Origin: CAZABP01 sp964483245
Lineage (GTDB): Bacteria; Planctomycetota; UBA1135; UBA2386
DNA: 64,000 nt
Direction of reading: 5' to 3'
Assembly (NCBI GenBank): GCA_964483245.1
Contig: CAZABP010000012.1
Coordinates: forward strand, 1 to 64,000
A program made the position numbers and the translations under genes. This document shows, piece by piece, positions 1 through 9,700 of the stretch (position 1 is its first letter; each line of letters begins with the position of its first letter). Below the pieces are notes generated by a model. The model was not told where the DNA came from. It searched no databases and saw only the letters and a list, made by a program, of their open reading frames with translations.

Positions 1-1181
1 AGATCGACGCCGTCGGCCGCAAGCGTGGCTCCGGCATGGGTGGCGGCCACGACGAGCGGGAGCAGACGCTGAACGCGATCCTCGTCGAGATGGACGGGTT
101 CGACAGCGACAAGGGGATCATCCTGATCGGCGCGACCAACCGGCCGGACGTGCTGGATCCGGCGCTGCTGCGGCCGGGACGGTTCGACCGCCAGATCACG
201 ATCGACAAGCCGGACGTGCGCGGCCGTGAGCAGATCCTGAAGGTGCACGCGCGCCGCGTGAAGCTGGCGCCGGCCGTCGAGCTGGCAGTCATCGCGCGCG
301 CGACCAGCGGCTTCTCCGGCGCCGACCTGGCCGCCGTCATCAACGAGGGGGCGATCCTCGCGGCGATGAAGGGCAAGGACTGGATCGAGATGCTCGACCT
401 CGAGGAGGCGCGTGACCGCGTCGCCTGGGGACGCGAGAAGAAGTCGCGCGCCGTCGCCGAGGAGGACCGCAAGGTCACCGCGTACCACGAAGCCGGCCAC
501 GCACTGGTCTCGACCGTCGTGCCGGGGCTCGACCCGGTACACAAGGTCACGATCGTGTCGCGCGGCATGGCGCTCGGGCTGACGATGTCGCTGCCCGAAC
601 GCGACGACTACAACATGCGGCGCGAGAAGCTGAAGGGCGTCATCGCGATGTGCTACGGCGGCCGCGCCGCCGAGGAGATCGTGTTCGGCGACATCTCGGT
701 CGGCGCGCAGAACGACATCGAGAAGGCGACGAGCCTGGCGCGGATGATGGTCTGCGAGCTGGGCATGAGCGATGCGGTCGGGCCGATCCGCTACACGGTC
801 GAGCAGCAGAACGACTTCCTCGGGCACGACTTCCGGCTCAGCAGCGACATCGCACCCGGGACCCTCGAGCTGATCGACCGCGAGGTGCGCGGCCTGCTCG
901 AGACCGCCTACGACCGCGCGCGGCGGATCATGATCGAGCACCGCAGCCACCTGGAGACGATCGCGCAGGGCCTGCTGAAGTACGAGACGCTGACCGGCGA
1001 CGAGGTCTCGGCGGTCGTGCGCGGGGACGACCTGGACGAGTTCCGCGCCGCGCGCGAGCGGGCGGCCCAGCAGGCCGCGCGCGTCGCGCTCGAGCCGCGC
1101 AGCACCGAGGAGCTGAAGCCGGGCGGCCTGCTCCCGGGCCACGGCAAACTGACCGGGCACGAAGGGCTGGCCCCCTCGTGA
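1..1181 (+). CDS. ftsH: ATP-dependent zinc metalloprotease FtsH (3' part)
   Basis: Membrane-anchored AAA+ protease that unfolds and degrades membrane and short-lived cytosolic proteins. The gene enters from the left edge, so the membrane segments and Walker A are missing; reading frame 3 is open from the first base. Visible parts: the end of the AAA module with GGGHDEREQTLN, the sensor GATNRPD and the arginine-finger stretch RPGRFDRQ; then the M41 peptidase domain with the zinc motif HEAGH (His codon at 486) and the third-ligand region GAQNDIEKAT. The C-terminal tail is charged and ends in a Gly/Pro-rich stretch. Only 7 bases separate its stop from folP, so it probably heads the folP-cdaA-glmM operon. 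Identification is secure. Confidence 0.97.
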   Translation, partial: IDAVGRKRGSGMGGGHDEREQTLNAILVEMDGFDSDKGIILIGATNRPDVLDPALLRPGRFDRQITIDKPDVRGREQILKVHARRVKLAPAVELAVIARATSGFSGADLAAVINEGAILAAMKGKDWIEMLDLEEARDRVAWGREKKSRAVAEEDRKVTAYHEAGHALVSTVVPGLDPVHKVTIVSRGMALGLTMSLPERDDYNMRREKLKGVIAMCYGGRAAEEIVFGDISVGAQNDIEKATSLARMMVCELGMSDAVGPIRYTVEQQNDFLGHDFRLSSDIAPGTLELIDREVRGLLETAYDRARRIMIEHRSHLETIAQGLLKYETLTGDEVSAVVRGDDLDEFRAARERAAQQAARVALEPRSTEELKPGGLLPGHGKLTGHEGLAPS

Positions 1182-1188
1182 GGCGGCC

Positions 1189-2055
1189 GTGACCGCCGCG
1201 GCCGGGGAACCGGCAGGCTGGCGGCTCGGCCGACCGGGCGGACCGGAGCTGGTGCTCGGCGGCCGCAGCCGCCTGATGGGCGTCCTGAACCTGACGCCGG
1301 ACTCGTTCCACGAAGGCAGCCGGCTGCCGGCGGCCGAGCAGGCGCTGGCCGCCGCCACGCAGATGGTCGCCGACGGCGCCGACCTGCTCGACCTCGGGGC
1401 CGAGAGCACGCGCCCGGGCTACACGCCGGTCCCCCCGGCCGAACAGCTGGAACGGCTGCTGCCGGTGCTGCGGCTGCTGCGGCCGCGCATCCCGGTCCCG
1501 CTCTCGATCGACACGACGCGCGCCGAGGTCGCCGCCGCGGCGCTCGACCACGGCGCCGACTGGATCAACGACACCAGCGCGCTGACCGAGGATCCGGAGC
1601 TGGCCGCGGTCGTCGCCGCTGCCGGCTGTCCGCTCGTGCTGATGCACCGCTTCCCGACGCCACGCGAGGCCGGGCCGGAGGTGGACGTCGTCGCGGCGGT
1701 GCGGCAGCGGCTCGCCGCGCGGCTGCGGGCCGCGACCGAGGCCGGGATCGCCGCAGCGAAGATCCTGCTCGATCCGGGCATCGGGTTCGGCACCCGTGCG
1801 GGTGAAGTGCCGCAGCTCCTGGCCGGTGTCGCGGAATTGCGCACGCTCGGCCGGCCGCTGTTGTTCGGCCCCTCGCGCAAGTCGTTCCTCGCAGCATTGA
1901 CCGGCAGACCGGTCGAACAACGCCTGGCTGGTACCGCGGCCGCGGTCGCCTGTCTCGCGATGGCTGGCGTGGAGCTGATCCGCGTGCATGATGTGGCCGC
2001 GATGCACGACGTGATCGACGTGGTCGATGCGGTTCGGCGGGCCGGTGGCCGATGA
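1189..2055 (+). CDS. folP: dihydropteroate synthase
   Basis: Condenses para-aminobenzoate with 6-hydroxymethyl-dihydropterin pyrophosphate in cytosolic folate synthesis; the sulfonamide target. The 288-residue length is normal. It shows the TIM-barrel signatures in order: MGVLNLTPDSF (about residues 30-40), the second signature LLDLGAESTRPG, SIDTTRAEV, the WINDTSAL strand, LLDPGIGFG, GPSRKSF with the phosphate-binding Arg/Lys, and a C-terminal RVHDV. The start is GTG, seven bases after ftsH. An ftsH-folP pair followed by a diadenylate cyclase gene also occurs in other bacteria (family knowledge). Nothing in it looks degraded. Confidence 0.96.
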   Translation: MTAAAGEPAGWRLGRPGGPELVLGGRSRLMGVLNLTPDSFHEGSRLPAAEQALAAATQMVADGADLLDLGAESTRPGYTPVPPAEQLERLLPVLRLLRPRIPVPLSIDTTRAEVAAAALDHGADWINDTSALTEDPELAAVVAAAGCPLVLMHRFPTPREAGPEVDVVAAVRQRLAARLRAATEAGIAAAKILLDPGIGFGTRAGEVPQLLAGVAELRTLGRPLLFGPSRKSFLAALTGRPVEQRLAGTAAAVACLAMAGVELIRVHDVAAMHDVIDVVDAVRRAGGR

Positions 2056-2121
2056 AGGGATGACGATGGAGGCCCTCGCCACGACGCTCGGGAAGGTCAC
2101 GGTCAGCCGGCGAGGCTGCCG

Positions 2122-2898
2122 ATGAACGAGCCGGAAGCGATCTTCCGGATGGTCGTCGAGATCGCCGTCTTCGCGGTCGGCATCTATCTGGTGCTGCGGT
2201 TCCTGCGCGAGACGCGCGGCTCCGGCGTGATCCGCGGACTCGCCCTGCTGTTGACCGGCGGCGCCGTCGCGTTCCTGATCCTGATCGACGCGCTGGCGCT
2301 GAAGCGCCTGCAGATCGTGTTCGACCAGATCGCCAGCATCGCCGTGATCGGACTGATCGTCGTGTTCCAGCCGGAGATCCGCCGCGCGATCGTGCACATC
2401 GGCGACTCGCCGATCTTCGGGCGGCTGTTCCGGCGTGAGATCAAGACGCTGCAGCGGCTGCTGCGCTCGGTCGCGCGGCTCAGCAAGGACCGGATCGGCG
2501 CGTTGATCGCGATCGAGCGCGACGGCTCGCTCGACAACCTGGTCGAGACCGGGATCACGATCGACGCCGAGCTGAACTCGTATCTGATCGAGTCGATCTT
2601 CTATCCCGGCAGCGCGCTGCACGACGGCGCGATCGTGATCCGCGGCGACCGGATCGTCGCGGCCTCCTGCCTGCTGCCGCTGAGCCAGAATCCGGAAGTC
2701 GACAAACGCCTGGGCACACGCCACCGCGCGGCGCTCGGCGTCAGCGAGGAGACGGATGCGCTGGCGATCGTCGTCTCCGAGGAGACCGGCAGGATCTCGG
2801 CCGCGCTCGGCGGGGAGCTGCAGTACGACCTGACCCTGGAGCAGCTCGAGCGCGTCATCGAGAGCGCCCTCGGCCGCAAGGAGAGCAGCGAGCGGTGA
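2122..2898 (+). CDS. cdaA: diadenylate cyclase CdaA (c-di-AMP synthase)
   Basis: Makes cyclic di-AMP from two ATP at the inner membrane. The 258-residue protein has three hydrophobic segments in residues 10-85 followed by a DisA_N/DAC domain. Catalytic motifs are intact: DGA at residues 168-170 (in SALHDGAIVI) and RHR at 200-202 (in GTRHRAALG). A purine-rich GAGG lies just before the ATG. Its stop overlaps the GTG of the downstream YbbR-domain gene, the usual cdaA-cdaR arrangement, and glmM follows. That three-gene order is the classic c-di-AMP/cell-wall operon of Firmicutes, found here in a planctomycete-like genome. Confidence 0.95.
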   Translation: MNEPEAIFRMVVEIAVFAVGIYLVLRFLRETRGSGVIRGLALLLTGGAVAFLILIDALALKRLQIVFDQIASIAVIGLIVVFQPEIRRAIVHIGDSPIFGRLFRREIKTLQRLLRSVARLSKDRIGALIAIERDGSLDNLVETGITIDAELNSYLIESIFYPGSALHDGAIVIRGDRIVAASCLLPLSQNPEVDKRLGTRHRAALGVSEETDALAIVVSEETGRISAALGGELQYDLTLEQLERVIESALGRKESSER

Positions 2899-4055
2899 GC
2901 GAGCGCGCACGACGGCTGAGGCGGGGGAGCCGGCTGGAGAACCTGCTCGCCGATCCCTGGCGCAAGCTGGCCGCGATCGGGCTCGCGGTCCTGCTGTGGC
3001 TGTATCTCGACAGCCAGATCACCGACACCAAGGACCTCGAGTTCCGGCTGCGCGTCACCGACCCGACGGAGAGCGCGCAACACGATCTCTCGGCCGGAGT
3101 CACGCTGGCGCTGCAGCTGCCGCGCGATCAGTTCACGCTGGTCGAGTTCCGCGATGGCCTCGAGAACCAGGTGATCAGCTCGGTCGCGCTGACGTTCCGC
3201 GGCCCGCGCCACCTGATCAACCGGCTGGAAGAGAACCTCGGGTTCACGGTGACGCCGACCAGCGAGGACCTGCGCAAGATCGAGAACTACTTCGAGTTCG
3301 ACGCGCGGATGATCCGCGCGCGCAATCCGGAGTTCCAATCGCTGCTGACCGGGATGACGCCGCGGCTCGTGCACGCCGTCGTCGGCCGCAACGAGCAGCG
3401 CGCCGTCACGGTGACGCCGGATCTGGTCGACGTGAAGCCGCCCGCGACGACCGTCGATCCGGACTTCGCGGCGCGCTGGAACCGCAAGAACGTCGAGTTC
3501 GTCCCGAGCTTCGTCACGCTGTCCGGACCGGAGCGCGCACTGCGGCGTGCGCTCGAGGGGCGCGAGCTGTTCGTCGTCGATCTGTCCGCGGTGTCATCCG
3601 GCACCCAGGACGAGCTGCAGGCGATCGCGCGGCTGAAGCCGGCGCTGGCCGAGCAGGGGATCACGATGTCGCCGGATCTGATCTCGACCTGGCGGCTGCG
3701 GCCGAGCTTCAAGATCTACACGATCGAAAGCGTGCCGGTGCTGCCGAACCTGACCGAGCTCGACGAGCAGGAGCGCGCGCTGCTCGTGATCGAGCCGCAG
3801 GCGGTCCCGGTCGCACTGAAGGTGAACTCCAGCCTGCGCGCCGAGATCGACCTGCTGCTCAGCCAGGGGCGCACGCTGCAGGAGTGGCTGCGCGGCCGGC
3901 TGTTCGTCTACGCGCCGATCCCCAAGGACGCGAACCTCGAGCAGAGCGTCGTCGTGCAACCGATGGTGTTCATGACCGATCAGACGCTGCGCAAAGGCAT
4001 CGACTGGGATGCGACCGTGGACGGCAGCGTGACGGTCAGGCGCCGGCGCGAATGA
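2895..4055 (+). CDS. YbbR-domain protein, probable CdaA regulator (CdaR-like)
   Basis: Membrane-anchored extracytoplasmic protein expected to bind and regulate CdaA. A basic N-terminus is followed by one transmembrane helix (about residues 25-40, ending LLWLYLDSQ), after which come beta-rich YbbR-type repeats across the rest of 386 residues, with VTFRGP and VTLSGPERAL as repeated strand patterns. The GTG start overlaps the cdaA stop (GTGA) and its own stop overlaps the glmM start (ATGA), so translation is coupled. Identification rests on the context plus the single N-terminal helix and repeat pattern; the sequence itself is not strongly conserved in this family. Confidence 0.82.
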   Translation: MSERARRLRRGSRLENLLADPWRKLAAIGLAVLLWLYLDSQITDTKDLEFRLRVTDPTESAQHDLSAGVTLALQLPRDQFTLVEFRDGLENQVISSVALTFRGPRHLINRLEENLGFTVTPTSEDLRKIENYFEFDARMIRARNPEFQSLLTGMTPRLVHAVVGRNEQRAVTVTPDLVDVKPPATTVDPDFAARWNRKNVEFVPSFVTLSGPERALRRALEGRELFVVDLSAVSSGTQDELQAIARLKPALAEQGITMSPDLISTWRLRPSFKIYTIESVPVLPNLTELDEQERALLVIEPQAVPVALKVNSSLRAEIDLLLSQGRTLQEWLRGRLFVYAPIPKDANLEQSVVVQPMVFMTDQTLRKGIDWDATVDGSVTVRRRRE

Positions 4056-5413
4056 CGGGCGGAGCGGACCTTCCGCGCCCGCGGTTCGGCACCGATGGCC
4101 TGCGCGGCCGTGCCGGCCAGCCGCCGCTCGACCGCTCGACGCTGCGCCGCGTCGCCGCCGCGATCGGGATCCGGCTGCAGCGCGCCGGCGGCGGCGACAA
4201 GCGCATCGTGGTCGGTCACGACGGACGCGCCTCGGCCGGCTGGATCCGCGACTGCCTGGTGCAAGGGCTCGCGGCCACCGACTGCGCCGTCGCCGACGTC
4301 GGGCTGTGCACGACGCCAGCACTCGCGCACGTGACGAGGCTGCGGCGGTTCGCGGCCGGGATCATGATCAGCGCGTCGCACAACCCGGCCGACGACAACG
4401 GGATCAAGCTGTTCGGTCCGGAGGGACGCAAGCTGCCGGCGGCCGAAGAGGACGCGATCAGCGACCTCAGCACCGAGCTCGCGCTCGACGAGGAGACCAG
4501 CGGACGCGCGCGCCCGCAGCGCGAGCTGTTGGATCTGTACGTGGATCACCTGCTGGCCGAGTTCCCGCGGCTCGATCTCGCCGGCGTGCGGATCGTCGTC
4601 GACGCCGCAAACGGCGGGGGCGCAGAGCTCGCGCCGCGCGTGCTGCGCGGGTTCGGCGCCGAGGTCGACTGCATCGCCTGTGCGCCGGATGGCACCAACA
4701 TCAATGCCGGCTGCGGCGCGCTGCATCCGGAGCAGGCCGCAGCGCGCGTCCGGCAGCTCGGGGCGCAGCTCGGGCTGTGCCTGGATGGGGACGGCGACCG
4801 CGGGATCTTCGTCGACGACTCCGCCGCCGTCCGCGACGGCGACGAAGTGCTGGCACTGCTCGGCCCCGCCATGCTGCGCGCCGGCCAGCTGCCGACCGCG
4901 ACCGTCGTCGCGACCGAGATGAGCAACCTCGGCCTCGAGGAAGCCCTGCGCGCGCACCGGATCGAGCTGCTGCGCACGCGCGTCGGCGACAAGTGGGTCA
5001 CCGAGGCCATGGCGGCCGGCGGCCACGGCCTCGGCGGCGAGCAGTCCGGACACATCGTGTTCGCCGGCACCGACCACGCGATCGGCGACGGCCTGTACAC
5101 CGCGCTGCGCCTGCTCGCGCTGCCCGAACGCCGCACGCAGCCGTTCTCGACCCTGTTCGGCACGTTCCGCCGCCGCCCGCAGATCCTGCGCAACGTCGCC
5201 GTCGCGCGCCGGCCCGACCTCGCCTCCATCCCGGCCATCCGCGACGCCGCCGCGCGCGTCGAACAGCAGCTCGGCAGCGACGGCCGGCTGCTCCTGCGCT
5301 ACTCCGGCACCGAGCCGAAGTGCCGCGTCATGATCGAAGCATCCGACGCCGCGCTGGCCGAGCGCCTCGCCGCCGAGCTCGCTGACGTCATCGCCGCCGA
5401 ACTCGCCCGATGA
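4052..5413 (+). CDS. glmM: phosphoglucosamine mutase
   Basis: Interconverts glucosamine-6-phosphate and glucosamine-1-phosphate for UDP-GlcNAc, hence peptidoglycan and LPS. The 453-residue protein carries the full alpha-D-phosphohexomutase set: N-terminal RFGTDGLRG; the catalytic phosphoserine at residue 109 in ISASHNPADDNGIKLFG; the metal loop LDGDGDRG; the sugar-binding GGEQSGH; and the phosphate-binding RYSGTEPKCRVM near the C-terminus. Its ATG overlaps the preceding stop (ATGA), so the longer in-frame reading upstream is not the real start. Pairing with cdaA and a YbbR gene fits the known physical link between CdaA and GlmM. Confidence 0.96.
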   Translation: MTGGADLPRPRFGTDGLRGRAGQPPLDRSTLRRVAAAIGIRLQRAGGGDKRIVVGHDGRASAGWIRDCLVQGLAATDCAVADVGLCTTPALAHVTRLRRFAAGIMISASHNPADDNGIKLFGPEGRKLPAAEEDAISDLSTELALDEETSGRARPQRELLDLYVDHLLAEFPRLDLAGVRIVVDAANGGGAELAPRVLRGFGAEVDCIACAPDGTNINAGCGALHPEQAAARVRQLGAQLGLCLDGDGDRGIFVDDSAAVRDGDEVLALLGPAMLRAGQLPTATVVATEMSNLGLEEALRAHRIELLRTRVGDKWVTEAMAAGGHGLGGEQSGHIVFAGTDHAIGDGLYTALRLLALPERRTQPFSTLFGTFRRRPQILRNVAVARRPDLASIPAIRDAAARVEQQLGSDGRLLLRYSGTEPKCRVMIEASDAALAERLAAELADVIAAELAR

Positions 5414-6060
5414 CCGTCCGCCTCGCAATCTCCGCCAGCGGCGACGCGGTCTCCTGTGCGCTCGAGCACGAACATCGCGTCCTGACCGCGCATGGCGAAC
5501 CGCGCCGCGACGATCTCCTGCCGCTGATCGCCTCCCTGTTCACGCACGCCGCGATTCCCAAACAACACCTGACGCACCTGCTGCTCGACGTCGGCCCTGG
5601 CTCCTACACCGGCCTGCGTTGCGCCGCCGCGTTCGCCCGCACGTTGGCCCGCGAGCATCCGTCCTTGCAACTGCTGACCACCTCCAGCCTCACGATGCTC
5701 GCGCACGCCGCGCAGGAAACCCTCCCGCCGCACCGCAGCTCTCTCCACGTACTCCTCGACGCCCGCCGTGGCCGCTGGCATCACGCCGCCTTCGAGCCGG
5801 CGACGCTGCGCGCCATCCAGCCTCCGCATGCCGCGGAACCGAGCGCGATCCTGCGCCAGCTCGAGCCCGGCGCACACATCCTCGCGCCGCTGCCGCTGCA
5901 CGAGCACCTCGCCGGCCTCGCTGCGCATGACGCCACGCTCGCCGAGCCGAGGCCGTTCACGGCCAGCGACCTCCTCTCCCCCACCGCTCCGCTGCAGCCC
6001 GCCGAGCCCTCCACGATCGAGCCGCTCTACCTGATGAGCAGCTACGCCGAGGACCGCTAG
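5410..6060 (+). CDS. tsaB: tRNA threonylcarbamoyladenosine biosynthesis protein TsaB
   Basis: Scaffold partner of TsaD in forming t6A37 on ANN-decoding tRNAs. The 216-residue ASKHA-fold protein has the diagnostic DVGPGSYTGLR at about residues 60-70, close to the N-terminus as in the family, followed by a region with weaker conservation. The start overlaps the glmM stop (ATGA). It is the last gene of the ftsH-to-tsaB run; a strong hairpin follows nine bases after its stop. The C-terminal half is Leu/Pro/His-rich and diverged, which is usual for TsaB. Confidence 0.9.
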   Translation: MTVRLAISASGDAVSCALEHEHRVLTAHGEPRRDDLLPLIASLFTHAAIPKQHLTHLLLDVGPGSYTGLRCAAAFARTLAREHPSLQLLTTSSLTMLAHAAQETLPPHRSSLHVLLDARRGRWHHAAFEPATLRAIQPPHAAEPSAILRQLEPGAHILAPLPLHEHLAGLAAHDATLAEPRPFTASDLLSPTAPLQPAEPSTIEPLYLMSSYAEDR

Positions 6061-6068
6061 CAAATGGC

Positions 6069-6118
6069 GAGGGGGCCGACGTCCGCGCCGCCTGAGCGAC
6101 CCGGACGCCGACCCCCTC
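6069..6118 (+). terminator. hairpin after tsaB
   Basis: Seventeen-base arms (6069-6085 and 6102-6118) pair almost fully, with G-U pairs at two positions, around a 16-base loop. It starts nine bases after the tsaB stop. No T-run follows, so an intrinsic terminator of the U-tract type is not certain; it could equally be an mRNA 3'-end stabiliser. Confidence 0.5.
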
Positions 6119-6143
6119 AGGAATCGGTATCGCGTTGACTACG

Positions 6144-6265
6144 GCCGCCGCAGCGGCGTCGAAAACGCCGCCCTCGCGATGGCTCGTACGCCGCGAGGCG
6201 GCGCGGCCGCCGCAGCGGCGCCGGATGCGCCTCCCTCGCGGTTGCCGCCTGCCGCGTCGCGGCGG
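6144..6265. repeat. two adjacent copies of a GC-rich palindromic intergenic repeat
   Basis: Two units of about 60 bp (6144-6203 and 6206-6265) each begin with GCCGCCGCAGCGGCG and end in a CCGCG...GCGGCGG block. The second unit aligns along its whole length, with one gap, to 16924-16984 in another intergenic space. The remaining bases between tsaB and the histone gene hold no plausible gene. Placement between two convergent genes is typical of REP-like elements. Confidence 0.6.
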
Positions 6266-6275
6266 CCCTAGCCGC

Positions 6276-6485
6276 CTACAGGTCCTGCGGCTTCAGGGTC
6301 TTGCGCTTGTTGTCGATCGCACGCGACTCAGCGCGGCTGATCATGTCGCGCACGGCCTTGTCGAGCGCGCCGTAGAAGTCGGACGAGACGTTGCACTTCT
6401 TCGTCGCGGCCTTCGTGCGGGACTTGGAGATGATCAGTTCGCCGGTAGCGGCCTTCTTTGCCCCCGGCTTCTTCTTGGCTGCCAT
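6276..6485 (-). CDS. bacterial histone-fold DNA-binding protein (HBb-like)
   Basis: A 69-residue basic protein. Residues 1-14 form a Lys/Ala tail (MAAKKKPGAKKAAT). The rest reads as a histone fold: a short first helix (IISKSRTKAATKK), a long central helix (SSDFYGALDKAVRDMISR...) and a terminal RKTLKPQDL that corresponds to the loop-2 'RKT-x-x-x-x-D' motif of archaeal histones, with the third helix almost absent. This pattern resembles the small Bdellovibrio histone HBb (Bd0055) from memory; no alignment was run. AAGGTG precedes the ATG by four bases, and a TTGACA promoter lies upstream. It stands alone, convergent to tsaB. An alternative is an unrelated short Lys-rich protein, but the loop-2 signature argues against that. 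Confidence 0.72.
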   Translation of the reverse strand: MAAKKKPGAKKAATGELIISKSRTKAATKKCNVSSDFYGALDKAVRDMISRAESRAIDNKRKTLKPQDL

Positions 6486-6564
6486 GTGTCACCTTGGCGG
6501 TTGGAATCTTCGCGATCCGCGTCGCGAGCCCCCTCGGCTCGTTGCGACCGCGAGTAGCGCCCGG

Positions 6565-6593
6565 AAGCATGGCTGGCGCCTTGGGGCTGTCAA
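6565..6593 (-). promoter_or_regulatory. sigma70-type promoter for the histone gene
   Basis: On the minus strand a perfect TTGACA (6588-6593) is followed after 17 bases by ATGCTT (6565-6570), about 80 bases before the histone ATG. The -35 is ideal and the -10 weak. No other minus-strand gene starts between it and the histone gene. Confidence 0.4.
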
Positions 6594-6701
6594 CGACGAA
6601 GTGCCGAATTCTGGCCGGAAACGGGGGTTTCGGGGCCGATCTCGCCCCGCCCGCGGAGGCGACCACACGCCGCCGGTCGGCTATCGTCGCGCCGTACGGT
6701 C

Positions 6702-9700
6702 ATGAAGCACCGGCGGATCCTGCTGCTGTTCGTCGCGACGTTCCTGTTGCTCGCGACGACGACGTACGTCGTGCTGACGAGCACCGGCGCGACCAGCGGA
6801 TTCGTACGCCAGCTGCTGGCGCGCACGATCCGCGCCGATCTGCAGGTCGGCAGCGCCGAGGTGGATCCGACCACCGGCAAGCTGCGCATCAGCGGCCTGC
6901 AGATCCGCCCGCGGCAGCCCGGCAGCGCTGCCGAGCTGCGCGCCGGCGACGTGATCCTCGACGTCGCCACGAATCCGCTCGGCACGATCGGCGCAGTGCG
7001 CAGCGTGCTCGTGCGCGATCTCGACCTGCAGCTCGATCTGACGCAGGGCGCACCAACTTCGTTGCGCGAGTTGCTCGGACTCGAAGCAGCGCAGCCGGGC
7101 AGCAAGGTCGAGGAGATCCCGGCGATCACGATCACCGACTCGCGCCTCAGCATCCGCGTCCTCGCCGGTGCACAGCCGGTGCGCTTCGAGCAGCTCGAGC
7201 TGACGCTGCTGCGCGAAGAAGGACGCAGCTCGCGCTACGTTCTGGCCGGCTCCGGACGCTCGCCGGAAGGCTTCCTGGTGACGTTGAGCGGAATCGCCGA
7301 TCTGGCGCGCGGCACGTTCCGCGTGCTCGCCGACATCCGCGATCTCGTGCTCTCGTCGCGCCTGCTGCATCCGTACAGCGCCGAAGCGGAGGCATGGTTG
7401 CAACGCGCCGAACTCAGCGGCCGCGGCCGGCGCTTGTCGCTGTGGTTCGAGTACCCGGCCGGCGACAGCAGCGAAACGCGCAACTTCGCCGCCGGGGCGA
7501 GCCTCGAGTTCGACTCGGTCTCGTTGCGCGCGCCGCAGATCGATTACGCGCTGTCCGGTCTCGAAGGGCGCGCGTTCCTGACCACGCGCGACGGCGGCGT
7601 GTTGAAGTTCGAGCTGCAGCGACCGGGCACGCAGGACGCGCTGCTGGCGCGCGGCACGCTGCGCGAGATGCTCGGCGGCCAGCCCCAGACCGAGCTCGAA
7701 CTGCGCGGCACCGACCTCGCCGTCGACGAACGGGTGACCGCGGCCGTGCGCAGCATCCCGGCGGCGCGTCGCGTCTGGGATGCGTTCGCGCCGCGCGGCG
7801 GCCGCGCCGATCTCGACCTGCGGCTGCGCAACGAACAGGCCGGCGCGCCGCTGCGCGCTGCGCTCGACCTCAGCGTGCGCGGCGTCAGCGCGTCGTTCGA
7901 ATCCCTGCCGGGCGCAGACCCCGGCAGCGGCGTGCGGTTCCCGTACCGCTTCGACGAGCTGCAGGGGCTGATCCAGGTGCGGCCGGGCGGCACCGTCGCC
8001 GTGCACGGCCTGCGCGGGCGCCGCGCCGACGGCGGCGAGCTGGAGCTGAACGTCTCCCGCGAGCCGGACTCCGCGCTGACGGTCGACGTGCGCGGACGCA
8101 ACCTGCAGTTCGGCACCGAGCTGCGCGATGCGCTGGCGGCGTTGCTGCCCGAAGACGGCGCCCGGCACTACGACGAGTTCGCGCCGCGCGGGCGCAGCGA
8201 CGTACACGTGCGCGTGACGACCGAGCCGGAGCAGCCGGCCCAGTTCCGCGTGGAGCTGCAGCCGCGCAGCGCGAGCGTCTGCTGGGAAGGCTTCCCGTGC
8301 CGCGTCGAGGACCTGCGCGGCTCGATCCGGATCGAGAATGCCGGGGTGTCGTTCCGTGTGGACGCCAGCCGGCGCGACGCCAGCAGCGAAGCACCGGTCG
8401 GCCTCGCGCTCGACGGCCGGTTCCTGACCTCGCCGGTCGCGGGGCGCATGCGCTCCGAGCTGTGGCTTCGGCTCGATCCGCTGACGCTGGATCCGGAACT
8501 CGAGCGCTGCCTGCGCGCACTGGCGCCGAGCCTCGGACTCGTGCTCGACGAGCTGCAGCCGTCCGGCCGCACCGGCGCCGAGCTCGCGCTGTGGCGCGCG
8601 CCGGAGCAGCAGGAGTTCCGCTTCGACCTGCGCCTGGACCTGAGCGGGACCAACCTGCTGCCGGCGGCGATCGGTCTGCCGGTCGTCGGGCTGCACGGGC
8701 CGTTGTTCGTGCACGGCGGCGGCGACCGGGTCGACGTCCGCGCCGGGATCGTGCGCGGCACGTTGCCGAACGCCGGCGAACAGCCGCCGGCGACGCTGCT
8801 CGTGCAAGGCAGCCAGAACGTCGAGTTCGACGGCGACGGCAACGGCGAGCCGCGGCTGCGGCCGGATCTGCACTTCGTGCTGCGCGGGCTCGCCCTCGAC
8901 GATCAGCTCGCGGCGGCCTTGGATGCGCAGCAGATCTTCCGGCAGCGGACCTGGGACGTGCTGCAGCCGTCCGGCACGGTCGACCTCGTGCTGCGCCGGC
9001 ATGCGGACGCCGACGGCACCAAGCACGACCGGCTGCGGATCTTCCTGCGCAACGTCTCCTCGACGGCCGAGATGCTGCCGGGCGCGGCGACGCAGCTGAC
9101 CGGTGAGCTGATCGTCGAAGACCGCCAGGTCCGCTTCGAGGAGATCCGCGGCCTGCACGATGGGCAGCCGGTCGTCGTGACCGGCGGTGCGATCCTGCCG
9201 ATCGAGGGTGGCACCGCGCTCGAGTTCACCGTGTCGGCGCAGCGCGTCGCGGTCAACGAGAAGCTCGGGCGGTTGATGAACGCGCCGCTGCGCAGGGCCT
9301 ATCTCGAGCGGAACGCGACCGGCGCCGTCGCCGTCGACGGCTGTTGGATCCGGATCGAGATGTTCGACGAGCCGGAGAGCTTCCGCACCGAGTTCCGCGG
9401 CAACTTCGTCGCGCTCGACGTCGCCCTCGACCTGGTCGTGCGCGTGCGCCAGATCAACGGCCCGTTCCGCGTCGCCCGCGGCTACACCGATGCCGACGGG
9501 GGACGCGTCGAGTTCTCGACCGAGGGGCTGGCGTTCGACGTCATCGGCCACCGCGTCAGCGACTTCGCGATGCTCGGCGTCGCGGATCCGGAGCAACTGC
9601 TGTGCAGCACGATCGAAGGCCGGGTGCATTCGGGGCGGATCCGCCAGCGCAGCGCCGAACCGGGCAACACGGATGCGCCGCCGCCGCTGCGCTACCGCTA

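Noticed and set aside
928..2910. Long minus-strand open frame across folP and cdaA
   Set aside because: It is antisense to well-identified genes and has an Arg/Asp/Gln-rich, non-protein-like composition, a common effect of high GC at codon position three.
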